A stretch of DNA of 22,396 bases. Source: a virus. Positions 13,586 to 20,851 of the stretch are shown here, in pieces (position 1 is the first letter of the stretch; every line of letters starts with the position of its first letter). The position numbers and the translations under genes were made by a program. The stretch lies in IMG/VR virus record IMGVR_UViG_3300037472_000045, positions 1 to 22,396 of that record; one strand, written 5' to 3'. Below the pieces are notes generated by a model. The model ran no database searches. It saw nothing but the letters and a program-made list of their open reading frames with translations, and had not been told where the DNA came from.

Positions 13586-14157
13586 CAGGAAAGCACCACT
13601 TCATTGTCCATGGCGATGATGGCTGGCGATCGATAGGCAAGGGTGATCTCCGTCCCCACGCTCGACCATGCAGCCGCATAAGGACCCGCGAGGGTCCCGG
13701 CGCTGACCTCGATCAGCTCGAGGTGCGAGCGCAGTGACTTGGTCCGGTCCACAATCGAGAGCGCGGCCCGGATCGCCTCGAGCGTCGCGGCGTTGGCGCC
13801 TGCCTCCAGCAGCAAGCGATAGGTGAACGGATCGCCAGGGGTCTGCTGGCGATGCCACTCGACCACGCGCGCGCCGATGCCGATCGCACCCAGCGCGATG
13901 CGCACCGCGCCAATGGTGCCCTTGATCTTCTGCACCGAGAGCGCCGAGCGGATGCTCGCGCGCTTTTGATCGTCCGTCCAAGCGGGGTCCCATTGATCGA
14001 CCGACAGGCCCCAGGCCAGCCACGGCAGCACATTGCTCGGGCAGAGCTCCGGGCTCCAAACCTCGCGCACCAGCGGATCGGGCGAGCCGATCAAGCTCAT
14101 GACCGCGGCGACCGCGCGCTCCTGCTCCGTGGCATTGGAAGGAAGAAGATCAGACAT
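13585..14157 (-). CDS. I: Tail protein I (baseplate)
   Basis: A 190-aa protein of the P2 tail protein I family. The N-terminal half contains LVREVWSPELCPSNVLPWLA and WGLSVDQWDP, then QKRASIRSALSVQKIKGTIG, hallmarks of the family. The central RVVEWHRQQTPGDPFTYRL and a beta-rich C-terminus follow. It connects the baseplate to the fibres. It overlaps J by 8 nt and the spike start by 1 nt (TGATG). Confidence 0.93.
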   Translation of the reverse strand: MSDLLPSNATEQERAVAAVMSLIGSPDPLVREVWSPELCPSNVLPWLAWGLSVDQWDPAWTDDQKRASIRSALSVQKIKGTIGAVRIALGAIGIGARVVEWHRQQTPGDPFTYRLLLEAGANAATLEAIRAALSIVDRTKSLRSHLELIEVSAGTLAGPYAAAWSSVGTEITLAYRSPAIIAMDNEVVLS

Positions 14158-15049
14158 CCGCGCCCCCGATCGTCACGGTGACCGCGGTGCAGAAAGCGGC
14201 CTCTCCATCGCCCATGACGATGTCCTCGGACGGGCTCGCGAGCGCGACGTTTTGCACGCCCGCCTGATGCAGCGCGGCATAGACGCCAGACAGGGTCACG
14301 TCATAGCCGAGCCGATGCTGCGCAGCGGCATAGGCCAATGCCGCCGCTTGCGAGGTGGCGCGGATGATCTCCGCGTCAGGGCCCGGATAGACGGTCAGCG
14401 CAGCCGTGATCTGGTATTCGGTCACGCTGGCAGATTGAACCACAACGGAGTCGGTCATCGGCCGAACATTGTCGGCAGAGAGCACCACATCGACAGCGTC
14501 GGTCAGATCGACGCCAGCAGCCCCAGACCCCAGGCGCGAAAGAATGTAGATCGTCACCACGCCCGGCGCCGGGCTGACCGCTTGAGCGTCTCGAACCTCG
14601 GGGTCCGCGCCCAGCGCGTGGAACACATAGGAGCCCGCCGACCCCGCGACCGTATAGGCCTCCGGGCTCAGCTGCACGCGCCGGCGCAGATCGGTGTCAC
14701 TCTCATAGATGGCAGGCAAAGGCGGCACCGCCGCCGCGTCGCCAGGATCGAGGGTGAGCCGAGCGACAGAATAATTCGCGCCGATCTGATCAAGATCCGC
14801 GCCAGCGGCATAGGCCAGCATGACGGCGCGCGCCGCCTCGTTGATCCGCTGGCGCGTCAGCAGCGCGACATAGCTGGCGACCTGCAGCGCCTTCATGGTC
14901 GGGTCGCTCTCGACCAGCGCATCGAACTCAGGCGCGCGCGAAACAAGATCCGCAAGCGCTGAGGCGAGGATGTCCTCGAAGGAGATCTCATCGATCACAT
15001 CGGGCGCAGGAAGCTGCGAGAGATCGACTGCAGTGAAAGCACCGGCCAT
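14150..15049 (-). CDS. J: Baseplate protein J
   Basis: A 299-aa baseplate wedge protein of the P2 gpJ/Mu gp47 family. The N-terminal half has LSQLPAPDVIDEISFEDILA, DPTMKALQVASYVALLTRQR and AGADLDQIGANYSVARL. The centre has ESDTDLRRRVQLSPEAYTVA followed by GSAGSYVFHAL, and VTIYILSRLG comes later, all characteristic. Length and order (W-J-I) are as in P2. It starts within a TGATG overlap with W and overlaps I by 8 nt. Confidence 0.95.
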   Translation of the reverse strand: MAGAFTAVDLSQLPAPDVIDEISFEDILASALADLVSRAPEFDALVESDPTMKALQVASYVALLTRQRINEAARAVMLAYAAGADLDQIGANYSVARLTLDPGDAAAVPPLPAIYESDTDLRRRVQLSPEAYTVAGSAGSYVFHALGADPEVRDAQAVSPAPGVVTIYILSRLGSGAAGVDLTDAVDVVLSADNVRPMTDSVVVQSASVTEYQITAALTVYPGPDAEIIRATSQAAALAYAAAQHRLGYDVTLSGVYAALHQAGVQNVALASPSEDIVMGDGEAAFCTAVTVTIGGADV

Positions 15050-15387
15050 CAGAGAACCTCTATCCCGTCCACAGTTACCAGCTCGCCATCGGGCAGGTAG
15101 AGCCCGGTGATCGCCAGCACGACATGGCCAGGCGCCGCCTCGGTCGCGGTGACTTGCTGCACCACGATCCGCGGCTCCCAGCGCGCCAGCGCTTCGGCCG
15201 TCGCGGCGAAGATCGCCAGCATGGTCGCCGAATTCATCGGCGCATCCACCAGCTGATAGAGGCGCGAGCCATAGTCGCGCCGCATCACCCGCGTGCCGAT
15301 CGGGGTCGTCAGGATATCACGCACCGACTGGCGAAGGTGCGCGATGCCAGAGACTGGCTTTCCGGTGATGGGGTTGGTGCCGTTCAT
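15049..15387 (-). CDS. W: Baseplate wedge protein W (gp25-like)
   Basis: A 112-aa protein of the GpW/gp25 family. Its signature region contains HLRQSVRDILTTPIGTRVMR followed by RDYGSRLYQLVD, the conserved TPxGSRxxRPxYG-type core of T4 gp25 relatives. A helix with FAATAEALARWEPRI and a beta-rich end follow. It initiates sheath assembly at the baseplate. It is preceded by a gap of about 50 nt containing the junction repeat, unlike most neighbours, which overlap. Confidence 0.93.
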   Translation of the reverse strand: MNGTNPITGKPVSGIAHLRQSVRDILTTPIGTRVMRRDYGSRLYQLVDAPMNSATMLAIFAATAEALARWEPRIVVQQVTATEAAPGHVVLAITGLYLPDGELVTVDGIEVL

Positions 15388-15417
15388 GCCGCGATCATGG
15401 CTGCGCGCGACGCCCGC

Positions 15418-15442
15418 ATCCTCTGGCGGATTTCCCGCTCAG
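15418..15442 (-). repeat. Junction repeat, copy B (between V and W)
   Basis: These 25 bp are identical to copy A at 9941-9965. On the - strand the copy again starts at a stop codon (the TGA ending gene V) and is followed by the short GCGG/CCGC hairpin and AGAGGAT. Similarity continues beyond the identical part, with a GC-alternating stretch and CATGATC at about the same distance in both copies. The element precedes gene W by 30 nt. Confidence 0.85.
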
Positions 15443-16008
15443 GTCTGGTTGGGCGGCGTCGTCGTTCCACCGCCCGAAGGCGCCTGATGGGTGTGCGAGC
15501 CAAGCGATATCCCGCCCGCGGCGACAGCGCCGGTCGCCGTGACGTTGCCGCTCGCGGCGACGTTTCCGGTCGTCGTGACATTGCCACCGCTGACAGCCAC
15601 GGTCGCGTTGACGCCCATGCCGCCGCCGCCGATGGTCACGACCGTGCCGCCGGCGGAGATCTCGATCGCGCCATCGCGGACCGAAATCGAGGCATCCCCA
15701 AGCTGCAGGCGATGCTCGGCCGCGTCCGTCGAGGGCGCGGCGCGCGCGGCGCTAAACAGCGAGCCGACGATCACGCCCTGCGCGGTGTCGCCGCCCGGCG
15801 CCAGCACCAGCACCTGCTCGCCGACCGACACCGGCGCCCAGACGCTGATGGTCGCCGCCCGCTCGGCAAGCCACGGCAGCCATGCGGAGACAGCCTCGCC
15901 GCCCAGGCTCACCCGCGCGCGCGCGGCGGAGGCGTCGACCGCGGTCACAACGCCGATCCGCACCAAGCCCTGCATGCGCCGATCGATGTCGCCCAGCGCC
16001 CAGCTCAT
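15439..16008 (-). CDS. V: Baseplate assembly protein V (tail spike tip)
   Basis: A 189-aa protein from ATG 16008, which overlaps the preceding stop as ATGA. The N-terminal OB-type domain has MSWALGDIDRRMQGLVRIG, then ARVSLGGEAVSAWLPWL, SVGEQVLVLAPGGDTAQGV and IVGSLFS. A thin repetitive beta-helix needle follows (GNVAASGNVTATGAVAAGG). Near the tip is SHTHQAPSGG, with the His-x-His pair that binds iron at the tip of P2-type spikes. It pierces the outer membrane at infection. A much longer in-frame extension upstream lies inside the neighbouring gene and is rejected. Confidence 0.93.
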   Translation of the reverse strand: MSWALGDIDRRMQGLVRIGVVTAVDASAARARVSLGGEAVSAWLPWLAERAATISVWAPVSVGEQVLVLAPGGDTAQGVIVGSLFSAARAAPSTDAAEHRLQLGDASISVRDGAIEISAGGTVVTIGGGGMGVNATVAVSGGNVTTTGNVAASGNVTATGAVAAGGISLGSHTHQAPSGGGTTTPPNQT

Positions 16009-16544
16009 AGGCTCGGATCCTCGATCGGCTGGTAGGCCGGCTCGTTCGGCACGCCGATGTAGGGCGTGAACGAAAACAGCGCCTGCGGGATCGCGCCATC
16101 GTTGGTCCAGACCGAAGCGCCCAGATGCACGACCTGAGCCCACTGAACCGACCACACCAGAAACCGATCCAGCTGAGGCTCGAAATCATCGGGCTCGATC
16201 GCGGTCACCTCGGCCGGCGCGATGGGCAGGCCCCAGCGCTGCTGATGGACGAACGCGGCGAGCGCGCCTGCCAGCTTGCGCACCTCGCGCTCACCGCTGG
16301 GCGTGCGAAACCCCAAAACGATCCGCGCCGAGAACCGCGCGAGCGCTGCCAGCTGCCCGGTGCCGGGATCCTCCCCGGTGGGCTCGAGGTCGATCAGCTC
16401 CACCAGGCACGCGGGCGCGATCAGCTGCGCGCGATCTTCAGGATAATCCGCCACGGTGGTCAGCGCGGGAAACTGCACCGCGATCGCGTCAAGGATCGCT
16501 TGATGCAGCGCGTCGAGATCGATCTCGGTGTCGGGCTCAGGCAT
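16005..16544 (-). CDS. Putative tail terminator/completion protein (gp37/DUF1834-like)
   Basis: A 179-aa protein from ATG 16544, with GAGGG 7 nt upstream; GTG 16550 is an alternative. It opens with a helix (LDALHQAILDAIAVQFPAL), then a beta-alpha pattern (RAQLIAPACLVELIDLEPT, ARFSARIVLGFRT) and a helix (REVRKLAGALAAFVHQQRW). It ends LVWSVQWAQVVHLG and a short tail. This order resembles Mu gp37-like and other tail terminator proteins that cap the tail tube. It lies just before V, among neck and baseplate genes. The assignment rests on overall pattern and is moderate. Confidence 0.5.
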   Translation of the reverse strand: MPEPDTEIDLDALHQAILDAIAVQFPALTTVADYPEDRAQLIAPACLVELIDLEPTGEDPGTGQLAALARFSARIVLGFRTPSGEREVRKLAGALAAFVHQQRWGLPIAPAEVTAIEPDDFEPQLDRFLVWSVQWAQVVHLGASVWTNDGAIPQALFSFTPYIGVPNEPAYQPIEDPSL

Positions 16545-16950
16545 CCGCACGCCCTCGCGCCATCAGGGCCGCTGAGCCCAGAATGAGAACGCCGCTCACG
16601 ATCACGGCGCCCAGAACCGGCCATCCGGCCGCGGCCGCGCTCAGCCCTGCGCACAGGCCGCCCAGCTGCACGGATGACCAATCCACCACGATGTCCCAGC
16701 GGCGCGCAACGCGGCGCTGATGGCGAGCCGGATCGCGCCGGTGCTGCCAGTTCTCGAACGCCCCATAGAGCAGGAACAGGGCGGTATGCCCTGCCCACGA
16801 TGGAAGCCCCGCGCTGATCAAAAACATCTGCGACGCGGCACCAATCGCCCAATGCCCGGCTGCTCGGGCTGCGAGGGTTGAGGCGTCCGGGTTTTCCAGC
16901 ACGTCTGACGTGCCGAAGGCGGCGATCCACCAAGAGAAGAAGTTTTTCAC
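16537..16950 (-). CDS. Multi-pass membrane protein, holin candidate
   Basis: A 137-aa protein from GTG 16950, which has GAGG 8 nt upstream; GTG 16959 overlaps that site and is less likely. About three to four hydrophobic segments are seen: near residues 30-55 (IGAASQMFLISAGLPSWAGH), 55-65, 93-112 and 114-130 (VLGAVIVSGVLILGSAALMA). A very basic loop (HRRDPARHQRRVARRWD) separates them. Several membrane segments, small size and position in a late operon suggest a holin or other lysis membrane protein. No endolysin is visible nearby, so the role is unproven. It overlaps the next gene by about 8 nt. Confidence 0.55.
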   Translation of the reverse strand: MKNFFSWWIAAFGTSDVLENPDASTLAARAAGHWAIGAASQMFLISAGLPSWAGHTALFLLYGAFENWQHRRDPARHQRRVARRWDIVVDWSSVQLGGLCAGLSAAAAGWPVLGAVIVSGVLILGSAALMARGRADA

Positions 16951-16986
16951 CTGCGCCACCTCATTATTTCGGCAATGCCGCCCACG

Positions 16987-19449
16987 TCACACCCCGTTTA
17001 GAATGTCTCGGCGCGCGCCAAGCTCATTCCACGCAGCGGTTACTTGCGTAGCGGTCAAAGCGCCCGCTGAACCGGTCGTTGGGAATATCCCGATGAATGC
17101 AGCACCAGCGACTGTTGTGTTCCCAGAAGCGTCCGAAAATAGTCGGGAAATTTTGAAGGTTTCTGTTGGTGAGGAAGAAAAGCCGCCGCCTCGCGATGCG
17201 TCCAGATCCTCATCCGTCCAAAGTTCGGCGCCATTATTTTCAGAAAATACAAGTCGCATCACATACCATTGATTCGCTGATACAGTGGTGCCGTATGGAC
17301 TCATCATGCTAGTTACGCCATATAAGGTTTTTCCAAAAACAATTCTTATATCTCCGTGACTACCCCTTATCCAAAAATCCAAGTTTTCTTGGTTGCTCAA
17401 AAGTCTGCCGCTGCTTGGAGCCTGAAACAACACCCAAGCCTCACGCCCGCGCAAGTCTGTGTCTGCCGAGGCTTCGAGGTAGCCGCCACCAGCCCCGCCA
17501 CCTTGAACATACTTTAGGCCGTTTGACGTTGCCACAGTAACGCCAGTTTCGGTGCCGCCATTTTGACGGTATGCGGCAAAATTATTGCCGGAAATGTCCA
17601 ACCAATCGCCAACTTGCTGCCCATCAGTCTGCGAAAGCGAGTCCAGGTTGTTGGCGTCATGGATCCGTATTGATGGGTATTCGTTCCAAAAATACTGATT
17701 TCCGTACGTCGCCATAACATCCGCCGCCGCCGTCGCCGCCTCGGCCGCCGATAAGTCGGCAGGGCTGGCAAGCTGACCGCCGTAAAGATGCGCCCCTGCG
17801 CCGCCAATCCGCAGAGTTTCTGCAATGGGCGCGTCATACCCAGCGCGAGAGGCGTTGACGACATTGCCTGCGGTGTCTCCTGACAGGGCAAGAAACAATC
17901 CGCCTGATCCAAGCGCGGCCGTGAAGCCAAAGACCTCATCGCGCGCCGGCAGAGCGCGGGAGATGCCGATCGGCGCGGCGACGCCATCGGAGATCTCCAC
18001 GCGCAGATCGTCGCCGATCACCTCGACGCGGAAATAGCCGCCGCCAACCGCAGCGGTTTCAACCACGCGGCCAGCGGTGATGCCAGCGGGCACCAGGATC
18101 GCCAGCGAGACGCCGACATAATCGACGGGCGGTGCCTCGGTGTAGGAATACTCCAGCGCAGATGCATCATCGGCAAAGACCAGATGCGCCGTGCCGACAG
18201 CGCCAGGCGTGCGGGTCATGGTCCCGACGACCGTCGCCTCGATGCTGAGGTGTCCCGAAAGCAACACTTTGTCGACGCCCAGCTCATCGTAGAAGGTGGC
18301 ATCAGTCTGGGGCGCCAGAACATAAGCAGGTTCGAACCCGCCCGCCACCTGAGCCGTGAACGTCGCGCCGCCGCCAAGGTCGGTGGTGTAGGTGAACGCG
18401 GTGCTGCGCGCTGTTCCCAGCACGTCATAGGCGAAATCAGTGCCGGGATCGAACGTCGCCGCCCCATCCGTTCCGATCGTGAACACGCCGCCGTTGCTGC
18501 CAGCGATGCTCGCCGCCCAAGGCGCGGCCGCCGCGTTGACCGATGCCACGCTGGTGGCGCTTGGGTCATTGGACAGGATGTTGATGCCGGTGACGATTGG
18601 CGTCGCCTCGCCGTTGCTGGCCTGAACCGAAATGCTCTCCGAGAACGAAAGCCGCAGGGTGTCGACAGTGCTGCGCAGCACGCCGATGAGCAGATTGACC
18701 TGAGTGTCAGTCGGAATGCCCAATGCGTGGGTGTATACCAGCGCGCGGTTTGCGCGGATCGCCGTGCCGCGCGGCGTTCCTGTGGCGTCGCTGAACACAG
18801 ACCCCATGAAGTAGGGCATGTTGGTCGGGCTGGTGCGAACCCCGCCATCGAAGGTGATCCGGTCCAGCTCCGCCCATTCTCCGTTTCCGTCAAGCCCGTG
18901 GCCAAACGAGCGGATGAAGGAATTTCCGCTTTCGGCAAGGCGCGCGTGGATCACATACCACCGATTGTAGGCATGCGTCTGAGCGCCGGTCCGATTGCCA
19001 TCGTCTGCGCCGGTCTCGAAGATCTTAACTGTCCGCAGTCTGCCGTTGGAGAAGCCAAACCGACGATTGACGACATCGCCCATGATGAAGGCTTCGCCAC
19101 CAGTCTGCATCACCAGGCCGAAGATGTCTGTCTTGCGGATGTCGAAGTTGCTGGCAGTTACCAGCCAATCCGCATCTGCATCGTCGCCCTGGCCCACGCT
19201 CTGGAACCACGGGATTCCGTTGGTCGCTCCCACAGTCAAATGCCGCGCAGGGTTTGCCTGGGTGAACGCCGGAAGCCCCGATGCGCTGTCGTTGGGCAGG
19301 GTCTGCGTGCCGCCCGGCACAGTGACGATGCTGGCCGCGTTGTGGTCGCGAACCAGCTTTCCGCCAAGGGTGAGCTCGAACGGCAAGGATTGGCGAAGAA
19401 GCGAGCCGCTGATGAGATTGGACAGGAGCGACTGACGGATCAGGGCCAT
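16987..19449 (-). CDS. Large LamG-like virion adhesin (putative)
   Basis: An 820-aa protein. The first 35 residues (MALIRQSLLSNLISGSLLRQ) look like a capsid- or tail-attaching helix. Residues about 60-260 look like a concanavalin/LamG-type jelly roll (DIFGLVMQTGGEAFIMGDVV, YNRWYVIHARL). Residues about 285-365 look cadherin- or Ig-like (GINILSNDPSATSVASVNAA, GTDGAATFDPGTDFAYDV). A further beta-rich region follows. A second LamG-like domain from about 590 to the end has YPSIRIHDANNLDSLSQTDG, DWLDISGNNFAAYRQNGG and WYVMRLVFSENNGAELWTD. The last part is markedly lower in GC, suggesting replacement. A role as fibre, capsid decoration or adhesin is inferred. The position between neck and baseplate genes is unusual for a fibre. 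Confidence 0.7.
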   Translation of the reverse strand: MALIRQSLLSNLISGSLLRQSLPFELTLGGKLVRDHNAASIVTVPGGTQTLPNDSASGLPAFTQANPARHLTVGATNGIPWFQSVGQGDDADADWLVTASNFDIRKTDIFGLVMQTGGEAFIMGDVVNRRFGFSNGRLRTVKIFETGADDGNRTGAQTHAYNRWYVIHARLAESGNSFIRSFGHGLDGNGEWAELDRITFDGGVRTSPTNMPYFMGSVFSDATGTPRGTAIRANRALVYTHALGIPTDTQVNLLIGVLRSTVDTLRLSFSESISVQASNGEATPIVTGINILSNDPSATSVASVNAAAAPWAASIAGSNGGVFTIGTDGAATFDPGTDFAYDVLGTARSTAFTYTTDLGGGATFTAQVAGGFEPAYVLAPQTDATFYDELGVDKVLLSGHLSIEATVVGTMTRTPGAVGTAHLVFADDASALEYSYTEAPPVDYVGVSLAILVPAGITAGRVVETAAVGGGYFRVEVIGDDLRVEISDGVAAPIGISRALPARDEVFGFTAALGSGGLFLALSGDTAGNVVNASRAGYDAPIAETLRIGGAGAHLYGGQLASPADLSAAEAATAAADVMATYGNQYFWNEYPSIRIHDANNLDSLSQTDGQQVGDWLDISGNNFAAYRQNGGTETGVTVATSNGLKYVQGGGAGGGYLEASADTDLRGREAWVLFQAPSSGRLLSNQENLDFWIRGSHGDIRIVFGKTLYGVTSMMSPYGTTVSANQWYVMRLVFSENNGAELWTDEDLDASRGGGFSSSPTETFKISRLFSDASGNTTVAGAAFIGIFPTTGSAGALTATQVTAAWNELGARRDILNGV

Positions 19450-19452
19450 GGT

Positions 19453-19677
19453 TCAGCGCACCGCGAACGTGGCGCCGCCGACGGGCACGATCCGGACCTT
19501 GGCGTAGCCGAATGTCAGCTCGCCGGCATAGTCCGCGCTGATCGTATCGGAGGTGATCCAGACCCCGGACTGATGTTCGACCTGCACCTGGACAGAGCCG
19601 CCGTTCGCCTTGACGGTCAGGATCCGCGTATCGCCGCGGTAGGTCCCGCCGAAGTCATGCGTCGCCGAAAATGCCAT
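19453..19677 (-). CDS. Small beta-rich virion protein, unknown
   Basis: A 74-aa protein starting MAFSATHDFGGTYRGDTRIL. It is almost entirely beta-strand in character (GGSVQVQVEHQSGVWITSD, AKVRIVPVGGATFAV). It starts 2 nt after the TAG of the Z-like gene and ends 3 nt before the adhesin gene, so it is probably coupled to both. Small beta-sandwich proteins of this pattern occur in phage head and neck modules and may decorate the capsid or pair with the adhesin. That is inference. A longer frame reading through from 20292 lies inside the Z-like gene and is not used. Confidence 0.65.
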   Translation of the reverse strand: MAFSATHDFGGTYRGDTRILTVKANGGSVQVQVEHQSGVWITSDTISADYAGELTFGYAKVRIVPVGGATFAVR

Positions 19678-19679
19678 CA

Positions 19680-20240
19680 CTAGATCCCCAGGGTTGCCCG
19701 CGCGCGCAGATCGGCGCGGAAATGCGTCATGAAGATCGCCCCGATATCTGGGAAAACCTCGTCCTCGACATAGGCGAGCATCTGGTCCGACACCGGCAGC
19801 TTCTGTTCGGCAATCGGCAGGTCGGCCGCGGTCTTGCGCCGGAAAATCGTCCGCTTGCCGACATCCGTCCCTTGGGTTTTCTTCGCGATGAACCCGCCCG
19901 AAAAGCTCACGCCGCGGAACTGCGCGCCGACAGGCGATGCGGTAGGGCGGCCCTTGAATGCGGATATCGGCAGGTCGTTCGCGCCGAACCAGACCCCGAG
20001 CTCGGCGCGCGAGCCGCCGCGACGCAAGCGGGTCCCCTTGAGGCGTCGCCGAAGCGCCTTTGCGTTGCGAAGCCCCAGCGCGACCCTCAGCTCCTTGGAC
20101 GCGCGCTTGCGGATCGTCGCCGCGGTTCTGGCGAGGGCGCGCCCCGCGGCCTTTTTGACCTGCAGCTCGGTCGCGCCAAGCTCGGCTGCCAGCGCCTGCA
20201 TGCCCTCGAAGTCGATGTTGATTGAAAGCCCGCCCAGCAT
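19680..20240 (-). CDS. Minor tail protein Z-like (tail completion)
   Basis: A 186-aa protein of the lambda gpZ type and close to its length (192 aa). It starts MLGGLSINIDFEGMQALAAE. A long basic helix (KKAAGRALARTAATIRKRAS) and KELRVALGLRNAKALRRRL follow, typical of the family. A beta-rich centre (AELGVWFGANDLPISAFKG, RGVSFSGGFI) with RTIFRRKT and a helical end complete it. Members complete the tail at the head-proximal end. It follows the FII-like joining gene with a TGATG overlap, the lambda order. Confidence 0.8.
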   Translation of the reverse strand: MLGGLSINIDFEGMQALAAELGATELQVKKAAGRALARTAATIRKRASKELRVALGLRNAKALRRRLKGTRLRRGGSRAELGVWFGANDLPISAFKGRPTASPVGAQFRGVSFSGGFIAKKTQGTDVGKRTIFRRKTAADLPIAEQKLPVSDQMLAYVEDEVFPDIGAIFMTHFRADLRARATLGI

Positions 20241-20563
20241 CACGCGCGCCCATCTGCAGATGCGAGCCTGAGCGTCGCCATGCCAGACCCATCGGACTGC
20301 GGAGCCGACATCACATCATAGGCGCGGCCGTCGATCGTCGCGACGTCGCCGCGCGCGATGCCGAGCATGTCAGCCGCGCGCCCGATCAGGCGCGGCTCTG
20401 ATGTTTCCAGCACATACTCGCCCAGCTGCGCGTCGAGGAAGGGATCGTCAAAGATCGCCGCGAAGGACGCCGTGCCGCCCGAAGCCCGCGCAACGGAAAT
20501 CTGCGCCCCGAACTCGTCGGAGCGCATGAACTGCGACAGGTCCTCCCAGGCGAGCGCAGGCAT
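20240..20563 (-). CDS. Head-tail joining protein (lambda FII-like)
   Basis: A 107-aa protein of the Phage_attach type (lambda gpFII family). It has a short N-terminal helix (LSQFMRSDEFGAQIS) and a beta-barrel core (FAAIFDDPFLDAQLGEYVLE, RGDVATIDGRAYDVMS, MATLRLAS). Length and place between the capsid gene and the Z-like gene match lambda FII. It closes the portal end of the filled head for tail joining. It begins 3 nt after the stop of the preceding gene and shares a TGATG with the next. Confidence 0.82.
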   Translation of the reverse strand: MPALAWEDLSQFMRSDEFGAQISVARASGGTASFAAIFDDPFLDAQLGEYVLETSEPRLIGRAADMLGIARGDVATIDGRAYDVMSAPQSDGSGMATLRLASADGRA

Positions 20564-20566
20564 TGA

Positions 20567-20797
20567 TCACCCCTTCGCCGCAGCGGCGGCCTTCTTCTCC
20601 GCCGCGGTCAGCTTCGCGGGCTTCTCGGCCGTCTCGGGCGCCAGCACCGCGCGCTCCCGGCGCAGCAAGTCCTTCGCCAGAGCAGGCGCGAGAGAGACGA
20701 TCGAGCCGACCCCGAAGCCCTCGCCGCCGATGGTGGTGGTTCTGGTAATCTCGACCTCGATCGGATCGCGCCGGCGCAGGGCCGCTTCTTTGTTCAT
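20567..20797 (-). CDS. Small head-module protein, unknown (DUF7210-like pattern)
   Basis: A 76-aa protein with GAGG about 8 nt before ATG 20797. The first 60 residues contain short beta strands around VEITRTTTIGGEGFGVGSIV and a helix (LAPALAKDLLRRERAVLAPE). The C-terminus is a Lys/Ala-rich flexible tail (KLTAAEKKAAAAAKG). The strand-Gly-x-helix pattern is common in small proteins next to phage major capsid genes. It may be the equivalent of lambda FI or a head completion factor. The function is not known. Confidence 0.6.
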   Translation of the reverse strand: MNKEAALRRRDPIEVEITRTTTIGGEGFGVGSIVSLAPALAKDLLRRERAVLAPETAEKPAKLTAAEKKAAAAAKG

Positions 20798-20851
20798 GGT
20801 CTCGCCTCATTGGATCAGGGAGGCAGGGCCGCGCGCGGCGGCCCCGCCGGA

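Noticed and set aside
18184-19683. A 499-codon open frame on the + strand opposite the adhesin gene
   Set aside because: It spans several real - strand gene ends and has Arg/Ala/His-rich composition without motifs. It is an open frame produced by high GC.
19678-20292. An upstream extension of the small beta-rich gene to 20292 in the same frame
   Set aside because: The extension lies wholly inside the Z-like gene and is Arg/Gly-rich. The ATG at 19677 lies 2 nt after the Z-like stop and gives a sensible protein.
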